26,596 nucleotides of DNA from Actinomycetota bacterium (GCA_947380835.1 CANCSL010000014.1:1-26596), one strand, 5' to 3'; numbered from the stretch's first letter, positions 14,315 to 23,730 are shown. Notes: generated by a model not told the origin, from the sequence alone. Translations and numbers: made by a program.

Positions 14315-15441
14315 TATTTGCTCAACTCAAAAAAGGCGGTGTAAGCAGATAGCACTTGGACGTGATCATCTGTTGGGAAGTGCGCCATTGCTGCATCGAA
14401 GTCTGGTGCCTGCACCGAAGATATTCCCTCTACATGGAGACGATATTGCATATCTAATGCGCGTTCGCCGGTGACGACAACTTTTCTACCTTGAAGAATT
14501 TCAAAAGAAACGTCAAAAAGCCAAGAAGTATCAATGCCATCTACTTCTCGTGAATTGAGAATGAGAATTACGTTTTGAGACGTGATTCCACGCAGTGCCT
14601 CAGTCCATGAAGCTGGATTCTTAGTGAGTCGAATATCAGCATGCACTCCTCGAACTTCGCGGACGATGGTGCGCTCCAGTTCTCCAAGGGAAGGTTCTAG
14701 GTACGGCGCCGCAATTAAAGAACCTGCGATATTTGCCAACGCCGCGTTGCGGGCTGAGGCATCGGAGGCCACGAGCAAACGATCGTAAACTCGATTGGTT
14801 AATCCGCAATCCGAGTCGTAGATGCCTTCTTTCCACGTTAAGTAGGAACCACACTTGGGGCAGACCGCACCATCTGGGTGCGAGCGCCCCCCGAAAGAAA
14901 CTCGAATAACGCTTTTGGCGGTACTCGTTGCGTAATTAACATAAGGATCATCGATGTCGACGACAAAGGTAGTCTCATCAGCAACATCGGCGATCTCGTG
15001 CCATTTATCTGCGACCCGTTTTACTTCATGCATGCGATGAAGTTGATCGCGAGTTAGATTAAGAAGCACAACTACTTTTGGATTGGTCTGGGCCAAAACT
15101 GAAGGCAGATGAAGTTCGTCAATTTCAAGAACGGCATATGCATCAGGCTTCATGAGGGAACTTGCGATTCCCCAATTCAAATTGGAACCACTTTGGCTCG
15201 TTGCTACGCTGCCTTTTTGTTCGACAATTCGCTTAAGAAAGCGAGTGGTACTGGTTTTTCCGTTGGTACCGCTGACGAGAAAGATGGTTCTTCCAGGCGC
15301 CAACTCGGAGATAGCAGTTGGGCGCAGCGCTAAAAGAATACGACCAGAGATGGTTTCGCCAGATTTTCTTGCAAAGGTTCTTGATGCCCAGCCAGACACT
15401 AAAGCGATGAGCACTGCACGCTTTAATCCCCGATGTGGCAT
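14314..15441 (-). CDS. murT: Lipid II isoglutaminyl synthase, Mur-ligase-like subunit MurT
   Basis: ATP-dependent subunit that activates the D-Glu carboxylate of lipid II for amidation with GatD. A 375-residue Mur-ligase-like protein. The P-loop is GTNGKTSTTR (58-67), followed by the central-domain NLTRDQLHRMHE (128-139) and a C-terminal DUF1727 region that binds GatD. The inserted zinc ribbon is degenerate: C194, C197 and C212 remain, but the expected third cysteine position holds D209 in a YDSDCG stretch. The ATG at 15441, preceded by AAGAGAGAG, is chosen. An in-frame GTG further up lies inside the tRNA gene and is rejected. Only 27 bases separate the start from the tRNA-Thr 3' end. Confidence 0.92.
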   Translation of the reverse strand: MPHRGLKRAVLIALVSGWASRTFARKSGETISGRILLALRPTAISELAPGRTIFLVSGTNGKTSTTRFLKRIVEQKGSVATSQSGSNLNWGIASSLMKPDAYAVLEIDELHLPSVLAQTNPKVVVLLNLTRDQLHRMHEVKRVADKWHEIADVADETTFVVDIDDPYVNYATSTAKSVIRVSFGGRSHPDGAVCPKCGSYLTWKEGIYDSDCGLTNRVYDRLLVASDASARNAALANIAGSLIAAPYLEPSLGELERTIVREVRGVHADIRLTKNPASWTEALRGITSQNVILILNSREVDGIDTSWLFDVSFEILQGRKVVVTGERALDMQYRLHVEGISSVQAPDFDAAMAHFPTDDHVQVLSAYTAFFELSK

Positions 15442-15468
15442 CTGCTCTCTCTTCTTTAAGTTAGTTCG

Positions 15469-15541
15469 AGCCACCTGTGAGAGTCGAACTCACGACCTAC
15501 GCTTTACGAGAGCGTCGCTCTACCGACTGAGCTAAGGCGGC
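15469..15541 (-). tRNA. tRNA-Thr, anticodon CGU
   Basis: A 73-base cloverleaf on the minus strand. The acceptor GCCGCCT pairs with AGGTGGC (one G-U pair), with a D-arm GCTC/GAGC, anticodon stem ACGCT/AGCGT with loop CTCGTAA giving anticodon CGU (reads ACG), and T-arm GTGAG/CTCAC around TTCGACT. The discriminator base is U and no CCA is encoded. Only 16 bases separate it from the upstream VOC gene, and no terminator separates it from murT. Confidence 0.96.
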
Positions 15542-15557
15542 GGGTGGTGCTGAGAAA

Positions 15558-16202
15558 CTAATCTAGACGAATTGTTCCAGTAGGTGTGGCGAGATGGATA
15601 GCAACCACACCAGTGATGCCATCATTCTCTTCAATATCAACCCATTCGATATTGATACCTTCGAGTGCGGTTGAAATATCGGTCCCTAACCAGTTTTCGA
15701 TTGTTTCAATATCTCCGGCTATTTCAATCTTTTCAATTTCAGCAACGGCTTTGCCATCTGCCGATGGGTGATCATCTGAAGTCCACTCGATAAAGAATGG
15801 AAGTTGGGCATCATAAATTGTGGCGAGCACGCCGATTTGCTTCCAATGTAAGTCGGTGCCATCGGGGCGCTTGCGATGTCCTTCGGCAGATTCACGGCCA
15901 AGTCGAGTTTCGATGGCGGCGATATCGTCGGTAGAAACAACCCAGGTAAGCCATCCGCCACCTTCGTTTGCGCGCTTGGAAACAGCCTGACCAAATGGCG
16001 TCTGATCTGCAGCGGGGTGATTGAGTGGGCAAACAACCTCTAGGTAGTGGCCATTCTTCAGGGGCAAAGTGAAATTTCGCGTTCCAAAGCGTGGGTGGAT
16101 TCCGCCATCGACAAAAGCTGAGCCAAGTCTGGAACCCAACCGTTGGACGACATCAACGAGTTGGTCATGAGAGGCAACATAAGAGACGTGGTCTAAACGC
16201 AT
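15558..16202 (-). CDS. VOC / glyoxalase-like domain protein
   Basis: A 214-residue soluble protein with the vicinal-oxygen-chelate fold, probably the glyoxalase-like subgroup known from hypothetical proteins. The N-terminus MRLDHVSYVA is the standard first beta strand with the metal-site His (H4). HPRFGTRNFTLPL and HYLEVVCPLNHP give the next strands with a likely metal ligand Glu. A second half with FFIEW could provide the last ligand. No signal peptide or membrane segment is seen. Reaction unknown. It lies directly upstream of the tRNA-Thr gene, whose promoter must then lie inside or before this gene unless it is read through. Confidence 0.75.
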   Translation of the reverse strand: MRLDHVSYVASHDQLVDVVQRLGSRLGSAFVDGGIHPRFGTRNFTLPLKNGHYLEVVCPLNHPAADQTPFGQAVSKRANEGGGWLTWVVSTDDIAAIETRLGRESAEGHRKRPDGTDLHWKQIGVLATIYDAQLPFFIEWTSDDHPSADGKAVAEIEKIEIAGDIETIENWLGTDISTALEGINIEWVDIEENDGITGVVAIHLATPTGTIRLD

Positions 16203-16229
16203 AAGTAAATCTTGCCCTATCTCAGGGAG

Positions 16230-16252
16230 TGCTTTTTACCATCGAAAAAGCA
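16230..16252. repeat. Perfect 8-bp AT-rich inverted repeat between genes
   Basis: TGCTTTTT (16230-16237) and AAAAAGCA (16245-16252) flank a 7-base loop in the 53-base gap between the alpha/beta-hydrolase stop and the VOC gene start. The stem is weak, and on the minus strand no T-run follows it. It could be a modest terminator for the holB run, but this is unsure. Confidence 0.35.
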
Positions 16253-16255
16253 GGG

Positions 16256-17731
16256 CTAGGCGCTACACGACACCGGTTCGGTTGGGGTTTTGCCCGTCAG
16301 GAAGTAGGTATCCACTTTGGAGTCAATGCAGGAACTGCCGCGGTTATGGCCGGTATGGCCGTCGCCGTTAAAGGTGAGCAGGATAGAACTGAGGAAAGCT
16401 TTATGGAGCGAGATCGCCCATTCGTAAGGCGTGGCTGGATCGGCGGTCACGCCGATGATCAAGATAGGGGGTGTTTTGAGGCCAGAGAGGGGTTTGGGAA
16501 AGGCCACCACACCCGTTGACCAGTAATGACAGGTCAATCCAGCGTAGGTAAGGAAGGGCCCAAAAATCGGGGCGGTTTTGGCAAAAACCGGTTCATCGGC
16601 CTTGATCTGAGCCAGAGTCCGAGAGTCCCGGAAATCCAGGCAACTAATAACTTGGCTGATGTCATCTTGGTTATCCGTGTAATGACCATTCGCATCCCTA
16701 TGGGAATACTCATCGGCCAGATCAAGTAGGAGTTGACCTTCGGACTTAGTAATGGCTTTATGCAGCGCCGACTCTAACCTCGGCCAGCCTTCTTGCGGGT
16801 CGTACAAAGCGGATGCAACTGCAGTTATCAGCAAAGCTGGCGTAACGATCCTGTGGTTGTCACCACTTATCGGCCGAACTTCGGCTTGTGACAAAAGTTT
16901 CACTAATTGCGGTTTTGCAACAGTTTTGGATTGTTTAAAGAAATCATTCAGCGCTAAATCGAAACCTCGCGCTTGAACTAAATTTTGATTTCGGATCGAA
17001 ACATTTGGATCAACGGCACCATCAAGTACAAAGCGACCCACATGTTGAGGGTACAAAGAAGCATAAAGAGTTCCGAGAAAAGTCCCGTAACTCTTCCCCA
17101 GATAATTCAATTTATCTTCGCCAAGTGCGCTTCGTAAAATTTCCATATCTTTTGCAGTCTCAACCGTGCTGAAGTGACCCAATCTTTTTCCAGCGACTTT
17201 CGCACAGGCAGTGGCAAACATTTTGGCTGCAGAAATGAGTTGAGCCTCAAGAGCAGTCGAACCGGCTTTGCCATCGCTGGCCAAATAAATATCTTCTTGC
17301 TTATCAGAAAGACAGCGGATCGGATCAGAGAGATTTACTCCCCTAGGATCAAATCCGACGATATCAAATCGTTGATTTATTTCTTGAGAAACTATGTATT
17401 CGGCGTTATAGGCATAGTCGAAGCCAGAGCCGCCTGGGCCGCCAGGGTTAACAACGATGGACCCCATACGTTTGGCTGGGTTGGTAGCCTCATGCTTGAG
17501 AACTTTGAGATGAAAGAAATCTTTCCCCAAATGGTTGTAATCAACCGGTACTTTTAAGGTCGCACACTTAAAAGATGCATAACAGACTTCCCAATTTAAT
17601 TTCTGATTCTGAAGTTCTTTCAATGTGTAACTCTGCTGGAAAAAGCCGCGCACCGAAGGAGTTACGCCGGCTATCAGTAATAGCGCTACAAATAGCGGAA
17701 TTAGTAGGCTTTTTAAGGGTTTGCGGATCAT
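16256..17731 (-). CDS. Secreted alpha/beta-hydrolase, tripeptidyl aminopeptidase (TAP/SlpD-E) type
   Basis: A 491-residue exported serine hydrolase resembling Streptomyces tripeptidyl aminopeptidases, which trim N-terminal peptides outside the cell. A signal or anchor segment covers residues 7-25 with no lipobox. The oxyanion region is VVNPGGPGGSG (93-103). The nucleophile is S214 in GKSYGT. D431 (TADPATP) and H459 (GDGHTGH) complete the triad. The C-terminal TAP-like domain has paired cysteines. The start overlaps the holB stop by 4 bases (ATGA), so its translation is coupled to a replication gene. Family is firm; peptide versus ester substrate is open. Confidence 0.87.
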   Translation of the reverse strand: MIRKPLKSLLIPLFVALLLIAGVTPSVRGFFQQSYTLKELQNQKLNWEVCYASFKCATLKVPVDYNHLGKDFFHLKVLKHEATNPAKRMGSIVVNPGGPGGSGFDYAYNAEYIVSQEINQRFDIVGFDPRGVNLSDPIRCLSDKQEDIYLASDGKAGSTALEAQLISAAKMFATACAKVAGKRLGHFSTVETAKDMEILRSALGEDKLNYLGKSYGTFLGTLYASLYPQHVGRFVLDGAVDPNVSIRNQNLVQARGFDLALNDFFKQSKTVAKPQLVKLLSQAEVRPISGDNHRIVTPALLITAVASALYDPQEGWPRLESALHKAITKSEGQLLLDLADEYSHRDANGHYTDNQDDISQVISCLDFRDSRTLAQIKADEPVFAKTAPIFGPFLTYAGLTCHYWSTGVVAFPKPLSGLKTPPILIIGVTADPATPYEWAISLHKAFLSSILLTFNGDGHTGHNRGSSCIDSKVDTYFLTGKTPTEPVSCSA

Positions 17732-18882
17732 CTCAACTGCACCATAAGTGCTTCGATCGATAGAAGTGTGTTGGCGTTGTGACCCAGATTGGTTCGGGTA
17801 CGCATAATGGCTTCGATTTTTGCCAAAGTGTTTTCCGGAGTGGTTACCCCGGCGAGGCGATAAATTTCAACAGCCATATCTGAGTTGATAATTGCATCAG
17901 AAATATCCGTACCTTGAGATTGCACCAACAAAATATCGCGATAAAAAGAGGCGATATCTAGGAGGGCGCGATCCAAAAAGTCTCGAACCATTCGAGTAGA
18001 GCGCGACTTCTGCTCTTTTTCTAATTCCTTTACAGCTTTAGAACCACCTTGGGATAACTTGGATCCAGTTTGACCCCAAGCCTCCTTCAAATCATGGATT
18101 TCTTTATCATCGCGTTTTTCAGCTTCTTCTTCCGCTTCCTTTTTCGCCGCGTCAACTAAGAGTTGTGCCGCTTTATAAGCCGAGGAGATATCTGAGATAG
18201 CCATGGGAAGTTTGAGAATAGCTGAACGGCGATCGCGAGCCTCTTGGCTTCGTGCCAGATAGCGAGCACGTCCAACATGTCCCTGTGACGTTCGGGCGGC
18301 AAACTCGGCCATACTTTGAGAAATTTCTTCACGTTGCAGCAGGTCAGATACTGCTTGAGAGGAAGGCGTCCGCAACGTTAAATTCCTGGTTCGAGATCTG
18401 ATGGTTGGCAGTACATCTGAAAGCGTTGGGGCACAGAGCAACCAAACCGTTCGCAGCCCTGGCTCTTCCACTGCTTTCAAGAGTGCGTTGGCTGCAGATT
18501 CTGTTAAACGATCTGCATCCTCGATAATCACAACTCGATATGTGGCAACCGATGGTGACCAGGATGCCCTGACGATGAGCTCCCGGATTTCATCAATCTT
18601 GATAGAAAGTCCTTCGGTGCGTATAAGTTCAACATCGGCGTGTACGCCAGAGAGCGCAGTCGTGCAGTGATTGCAGTGCCCGCAACCGGAATCTGGGCAT
18701 ACCAAAGCAGCAGCAAATGCCAGCGCGGCATTCGAACGGCCAGATCCGGGCGGGCCGGTAAAGAGCCAAGCATGGGTCATAGCCTGAGTCTCATCAGTAC
18801 TGTCTTTGGCTGACTTTGTAGCCTCTTGCAGGATTTCAATGACAGGCGCTTGATCGATCAGGTTCGAAAATACCTCAAACAT
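17728..18882 (-). CDS. holB: DNA polymerase III, delta' subunit
   Basis: Clamp-loader subunit of the replicative polymerase. A 384-residue AAA+ protein. The Walker A is GPPGSGRS (43-50), with Arg replacing the catalytic Lys, as in delta' proteins that do not hydrolyse ATP. A zinc module has C62, C67, C70 and C73. VVIIEDADRL (117-126) is the Walker B region, and LLKAVEEP then IRSRTR give the sensor segment. Between about residues 245 and 295 there is a charged helical insertion rich in Lys/Glu (KKEAEEEAEKRDDKE), longer than in E. coli and common in actinobacteria. The start is 4 bases after the tmk fusion stop. Confidence 0.92.
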   Translation of the reverse strand: MFEVFSNLIDQAPVIEILQEATKSAKDSTDETQAMTHAWLFTGPPGSGRSNAALAFAAALVCPDSGCGHCNHCTTALSGVHADVELIRTEGLSIKIDEIRELIVRASWSPSVATYRVVIIEDADRLTESAANALLKAVEEPGLRTVWLLCAPTLSDVLPTIRSRTRNLTLRTPSSQAVSDLLQREEISQSMAEFAARTSQGHVGRARYLARSQEARDRRSAILKLPMAISDISSAYKAAQLLVDAAKKEAEEEAEKRDDKEIHDLKEAWGQTGSKLSQGGSKAVKELEKEQKSRSTRMVRDFLDRALLDIASFYRDILLVQSQGTDISDAIINSDMAVEIYRLAGVTTPENTLAKIEAIMRTRTNLGHNANTLLSIEALMVQLR

Positions 18883-18886
18883 CGAA

Positions 18887-20923
18887 CTACTTACTTTTCT
18901 TGGCTTTTTGATTGATCTTCAGGAGCGGCAGCACGGAAATTCGTTCCACAATTTGGGCGTGGATAGATTCTTTACTTTGTGTCGCATCGACAACGAAATA
19001 TCGTTCTGGATCCACATTGGCCAAATTGAGAAATTCTTGACGAACACGCTCGTGGAATGCGAGTGGTTCACTTTCAATACGGTCAGTTGACTGCAGGCGA
19101 GCTAGGCCGATTTCGGCAGGAAGATCCATAATGACAGTGATGACTGGAGTCAAGGTTTCTGTCGCCCACCGTGAAATGCGAGCAACCTCGGCTGGTTGTA
19201 AAACTCGACCTGCACCTTGATAAGCAATGGAGGAGTCGAGATATCTATCAGTTATGACAACTTCGCCCTTGTCCAGGGCTGGTTTAATAACCGAAAAAAC
19301 ATGGTTGGCGCGGTCTGCGGCGTAGATAAGCGCCTCGGCTCGAGGAGAAATCACACCGGTTTCATTATCAAGGACGATCTTGCGAAGTTTTACACCGATG
19401 GGCGTTCCGCCTGGTTCGCGAGTCAGTACAACAGTTTCGCCAATAGATTCTAAATATGTTTTCAAGAGTTCGGTTTGAGTAGATTTTCCGGAACCTTCTC
19501 CGCCTTCAAAAGAGATAAAGATTCCGGTCTTGATCGCGCCGGTGATTCCGCCGAGTTCGCCGCGGAATGCAGCCATAACATCAGACCACAAAGAAATGGT
19601 TGGACGATCGCGCATCTGGCGATAAGAAAAAATACCAACCAGAGATCCGATAATGCCGGCGAAGAACATAGTGAAAGCAGCGCCGTTGTACTCCAGCTTG
19701 GTGCCATTGACATTGAAACTGTGTTTGCCAATTGCGGCGGCAATCACTGGGGCAATAGCCAAGACAAGTACTAAAGAAATTCGGATGAGAGATTGAACGA
19801 AGGCAAAGGTGCGTCCGCGAACTTCATCTTCAACCTCAAGTCCCAACATGGTAAAACCAGTAACCCACGAGACCCCGGCAAAGGCGCCAAGTAATACGGT
19901 CACGCCAATAGCGAGAACCAAGTTGGAAATAAGAGCCAATAACACTAAGAAAATCGAAGAAATGGTCAGAGCCGCGCCAAAAAGCCGACGCCGAGAAAAT
20001 TGATTAAAGATTTTAGGTCCGAGCGAAATGCCGAGCGCAAGACCGGTGAAGACCGATCCGAAGAGAATTCCGTAAGCCGCATCGCCCGCCTGCAGATCGC
20101 CCACAAAGGTACGGGCTAAACCAATGACCGCACCGGCAGCAAAAAAGGCACCTAGCATCCCGAAAATAAGACCACGAATGATCTTGTTGTCATTGACGAA
20201 TTTGAATCCTTGAATAAGAGCTTTGCCAATATTTTCGTTGGCAGCTCCTTTAGTGGCTGGTCCTTTAGGAATTTCCTTCAATTGGTAAACGATGTAGGCC
20301 GTGTACAAGAAAGAAATCGCATCAATATACAAAGCCATGTCGGCGGAGGAGGCAAATCGTGGCGAGAGCCAATCTGTTAACGGTTTAGAGACCAAAGCAA
20401 GGAGAGAGAAGATGAGAGCGGCGAGTGGAGCCGTGCCGTACGAGGCTAACAAGGTGACTTGGTTAGCGCTTTCCAATTTGTTTTTGGGAACCAAATTGGG
20501 GACCGAAGCTTCTTTGGCCGGCGACCAGAAGAGCGTTACGGATTCCACTAAGACTGTGGCCGTATAGAGCCAGAAGTAATTGCCCACGAGTGGAATTGAA
20601 AGATAGAGACCAAAGCGCAAAATGTCGCAGACGATCATGAGGCGACGACGGTCAAACCGGTCCGCAATGACTCCAGCAAGCGGTCCTAAAATAACAGCGG
20701 GAAGGAGCCGGACAATAAAGACGCCTGCGATAGCAAAGTTAGCTTTGGTGTAGTTGCCGCCCGAAAGCTCTTGAGCGAGCGCGGTTGTAGCTAGTAGACC
20801 AAGCCAATCTCCGAATGAGGAGAAGGCCATCGAATTCCAGAGTTTGCGAAAGGCCGGGATCGCCAAAACGCTACGGCTCTCCGATTGCGCTGGGGCGCTG
20901 GGATAGGGCAGCGATTGCGACAT
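18887..20923 (-). CDS. tmk: MFS transporter fused to thymidylate kinase
   Basis: A 678-residue two-part protein. Residues about 20-435 are a major-facilitator-type domain of around 12 membrane helices with the loop motif GVIADRFDRRR (84-94). Residues about 467-670 are a complete thymidylate kinase, which makes dTDP from dTMP: P-loop FEGGEGSGKST (472-482), TREPGGTP (501-508), DRYLDSS (559-565), and a LID region with an RLQSTDR segment. The frame is continuous with no internal stop. Such MFS-Tmk fusions occur in several actinobacteria. An independent internal start near residue 467 (TGIFISFEGG) has no ATG/GTG. The gene sits between topA (9 bases) and holB (4 bases), a normal actinobacterial order for tmk. 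Transport substrate unknown. Confidence 0.92.
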   Translation of the reverse strand: MSQSLPYPSAPAQSESRSVLAIPAFRKLWNSMAFSSFGDWLGLLATTALAQELSGGNYTKANFAIAGVFIVRLLPAVILGPLAGVIADRFDRRRLMIVCDILRFGLYLSIPLVGNYFWLYTATVLVESVTLFWSPAKEASVPNLVPKNKLESANQVTLLASYGTAPLAALIFSLLALVSKPLTDWLSPRFASSADMALYIDAISFLYTAYIVYQLKEIPKGPATKGAANENIGKALIQGFKFVNDNKIIRGLIFGMLGAFFAAGAVIGLARTFVGDLQAGDAAYGILFGSVFTGLALGISLGPKIFNQFSRRRLFGAALTISSIFLVLLALISNLVLAIGVTVLLGAFAGVSWVTGFTMLGLEVEDEVRGRTFAFVQSLIRISLVLVLAIAPVIAAAIGKHSFNVNGTKLEYNGAAFTMFFAGIIGSLVGIFSYRQMRDRPTISLWSDVMAAFRGELGGITGAIKTGIFISFEGGEGSGKSTQTELLKTYLESIGETVVLTREPGGTPIGVKLRKIVLDNETGVISPRAEALIYAADRANHVFSVIKPALDKGEVVITDRYLDSSIAYQGAGRVLQPAEVARISRWATETLTPVITVIMDLPAEIGLARLQSTDRIESEPLAFHERVRQEFLNLANVDPERYFVVDATQSKESIHAQIVERISVLPLLKINQKAKKSK

Positions 20924-20932
20924 AGATTAAGC

Positions 20933-23695
20933 CTAGACGGCTACCGGCTTACCTTTACCGGTGGCAGCCTTCTTCTTGACCTTAGGTGCGCCTGTGGCTT
21001 TCACGGTGTTCTTGGTCAGGGTGGGAGCGCTCTTCTTGCTGGCGCTCTTCTTGGCCGGACTCTTTTTGGCTGCCGCCTTCTTTGCGGCAGGTGCCTTCTT
21101 TGCGGCTTTTTTACTAGTTTTCTTCACCCTCGACGCGCCACCATTTTCAGCTTCCCAAGCGCGACGACCTGCGAGTAGTTCAAGGCCGCGTTCGAGTGTT
21201 AAGAATTCGACAGTATCGCCGCGGCGCAACGTCGCATTGGTTTCGCCATCGGTTACATAAATTCCAAATCGACCATCTTTGACCAAGACCGGCTTCTCAC
21301 TCGCTGGATCAATACCTAAATCTTTCAATGGCGGTTTAGCAACGCCACGACGACGCACTTTAGGTTCACGGTAAATCGCCAGTGCATCTTCAAAAGTAAT
21401 AGTGAAGAGCTGATCTTCAGAAGTTAAGGTGCGCGAGTCGGCGCCATTCTTTAAATACGGACCATAGCGGCCGTTTTGAACTGTGATGGGCTCGCCTTGG
21501 TACTCGCCTAATGTGCGCGGGAGTGAAAGTAACAAAAGTGCATCATCGATATTGATGGTATCTAGAGTCATCGTCGAAAGCAGCGAAGCGGTCTTGGCTT
21601 TCTCGCTCTTCTTGGCGCCCTCTGGCAAAGCTTCAGTTACATATGGACCAAATCGGCCAGACTTAGCCGTGACCGGAAGATTTGTCTGCGGATCGAGGCC
21701 GAGTTCGCGTTCGCCAGAAGGTTGTGCCAGAAGTTCAATGGCCACTGGCAAAGTGAGTTCGTCTGGAGCCAACGATTCAGGAATGTTTGCGAACTTGCGC
21801 GCATCACCTTCGCCTTGTTGCAGATAGGCGCCATAACGCCCCACTCGAATTTCAATTCCTTGGCCCATCTTCATAGTGTTAATTTCTTGGGCATCAATCG
21901 CGCCTAAGTCCGCAGCAAGATCTTGCAAACCTGGGATTCCGTCGTGGCCAAAGAAGAAGCGAGTAAGCCAGGCAACGCGATCTTCTTCACCATTGGCAAT
22001 GCGGTCAAGGTCTTCTTCCATCGAAGCGGTAAATTCATAATCGATCAGGCGCGAGAAATGTTGCTCGAGCAACCCAGTAACTGAAAATGCCAGGAATGTA
22101 GGAACTAGGGCTCGGCTACGTTTTGCTACGTAACCACGATCTTGGATAGTCGAAATAATCGATGCAAAAGTGGAAGGGCGGCCGATGCCGAGTTCTTCAA
22201 GTTTCTTAACCAAAGTTGGTTCGGTATAACGAGCCGGTGGCTTGGTTTCATGCCCTTCGCAGGTGTATTCCGCTACTTTCATGGCATCGCCCACTGACAT
22301 GGCGGGAAGTCGCTTGGACTCATCGGCATCATCGGATTTCTCATCAGAGATTTCTTCATAGGCAGCCAAGAACCCGGGGAACGTTACAACAGAGCCGTTA
22401 GCGCGGAATATCGCAGCTTCGCCCTTGGAGGTATCAACATCAAAATCAACACGCATTTGCAGTTTTTTAGCATCGGACATTTGTGAGGCGATAGTGCGCT
22501 TCCAAATCAAGTCATACAAAGCAAATTCATCACGCGAAATTTCGTGAGCGAGCTCGCCCGGAGTTTTGAAAGTATCTCCTGCCGGTCTAATGGCCTCATG
22601 AGCCTCTTGAGCATTCTTTGTTTTGCCTTCATAAACTCGAGGAGTAGCTGGAACATAATCTGCACCGTACAGAGCTTTTGCAGATGCACGAGCTGCTCCG
22701 ATTGCTGCCTGTGACAAAGTCACGGAATCGGTACGCATATAGGTGATGTAACCGTTTTCGTACAACCGCTGAGCAACGCGCATTGTTAATTGAGCGCCCC
22801 AACCTAAACGTGAACCAGCATCCTGCTGCATGGTCGAGGTCGTGAAAGGAGCTTTTGGTCGCTCGGTTCGTGGAGATTCTTCGGTGCTTTTGACCGTTAA
22901 AGATTTACCAGCAAGAGAAGCAACTAATCCACGAGCTGCGGCTTCATCAAGCAAAAGAATATTCTCCAGCGACTTCTCTTTAATACCGCCGTTGGAGTCA
23001 AAGTCGTTGGTAGCGGCGACGCGTTTGCCATCTAAAGAAAGTAGCCGAGCCCTAAATCCTGCAGTGCAATCGGCACTCAGATCCCACCATTTAGAAGAAA
23101 TGAAGGCCATTCGTTCGCGTTCGCGTTCAACAATGAGGCGAGTTGCAACCGACTGAACACGTCCAGCGGAGATTCGTGGCATGACTTTCTTCCACAGAAC
23201 TGGCGAAAGACGATAACCATAGAGACGATCGAGAACTCGACGCGTTTCTTGAGCATCGACCATTCGGTAATCCAAATCGCGGGTCTCTTCCGCGGCTTTT
23301 TGAATTGCCTCTTTAGTAATTTCGTGGAAAACCATTCGGCGAACCGGAATCTTGGGACGGAGAACTTCAATCAAGTGCCAGGCGATTGCTTCGCCCTCAC
23401 GGTCCTCGTCAGTAGCCAGGATGAGCTCATCGGCGCTCTTCATGAGCTCCTTGAGTTCGGCTACTTTCGCCCTTTTATCGGGATTTATGACGTATAGCGG
23501 GGCAAAATCTTCTTCAATATTGACGCCTTCTTTAGCCCAGGCGATCTTTTTGTACTCCTTGGGAATATCAGCCGCCCGCATAGGTAGGTCACGGATATGA
23601 CCTACCGATGCTTCGACGACATAGTCATCCCCGAGAAAGCTGCCGATCTTGCGCGCTTTCGCAGGTGATTCAACGATGACTAGTTTGGTACCCAA
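20933..23695 (-). CDS. topA: DNA topoisomerase I
   Basis: Type IA topoisomerase that relaxes negative supercoils. A 920-residue protein with an N-terminal Toprim domain (VIVESPAKARKIG at 6-18, ATDEDREGEAIAWHL at 94-108), a central gate with catalytic Y319 in YITYMRTDS, and C-terminal Topo-C repeats (GRFGPYV, GRYGPYL and GRFGIYV blocks). It ends in a lysine/alanine-rich tail of about 60 residues. No Cys4 zinc fingers are present, which is the actinobacterial form. The start is TTG at 23695, supported by AGAAGG with a 6-base spacer and by the family N-terminus MGTKLVIVES. It follows hppA by 35 bases with no clear terminator. Confidence 0.96.
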   Translation of the reverse strand: MGTKLVIVESPAKARKIGSFLGDDYVVEASVGHIRDLPMRAADIPKEYKKIAWAKEGVNIEEDFAPLYVINPDKRAKVAELKELMKSADELILATDEDREGEAIAWHLIEVLRPKIPVRRMVFHEITKEAIQKAAEETRDLDYRMVDAQETRRVLDRLYGYRLSPVLWKKVMPRISAGRVQSVATRLIVERERERMAFISSKWWDLSADCTAGFRARLLSLDGKRVAATNDFDSNGGIKEKSLENILLLDEAAARGLVASLAGKSLTVKSTEESPRTERPKAPFTTSTMQQDAGSRLGWGAQLTMRVAQRLYENGYITYMRTDSVTLSQAAIGAARASAKALYGADYVPATPRVYEGKTKNAQEAHEAIRPAGDTFKTPGELAHEISRDEFALYDLIWKRTIASQMSDAKKLQMRVDFDVDTSKGEAAIFRANGSVVTFPGFLAAYEEISDEKSDDADESKRLPAMSVGDAMKVAEYTCEGHETKPPARYTEPTLVKKLEELGIGRPSTFASIISTIQDRGYVAKRSRALVPTFLAFSVTGLLEQHFSRLIDYEFTASMEEDLDRIANGEEDRVAWLTRFFFGHDGIPGLQDLAADLGAIDAQEINTMKMGQGIEIRVGRYGAYLQQGEGDARKFANIPESLAPDELTLPVAIELLAQPSGERELGLDPQTNLPVTAKSGRFGPYVTEALPEGAKKSEKAKTASLLSTMTLDTINIDDALLLLSLPRTLGEYQGEPITVQNGRYGPYLKNGADSRTLTSEDQLFTITFEDALAIYREPKVRRRGVAKPPLKDLGIDPASEKPVLVKDGRFGIYVTDGETNATLRRGDTVEFLTLERGLELLAGRRAWEAENGGASRVKKTSKKAAKKAPAAKKAAAKKSPAKKSASKKSAPTLTKNTVKATGAPKVKKKAATGKGKPVAV

Positions 23696-23730
23696 TATCT
23701 ACCTTCTTGTTATTCGATTGATTCTTCGAT

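Noticed and set aside
15442..15474. N-terminal extension of MurT to a GTG at 15474
   Set aside because: It would begin inside the tRNA-Thr gene; the ATG at 15441 has a purine-rich ribosome site and gives the normal start.
16230..16252. Standard terminator between the hydrolase and VOC genes
   Set aside because: The stem is perfect but AT-rich and lacks a following T-run on the transcribed strand, so it is listed only as an inverted repeat.
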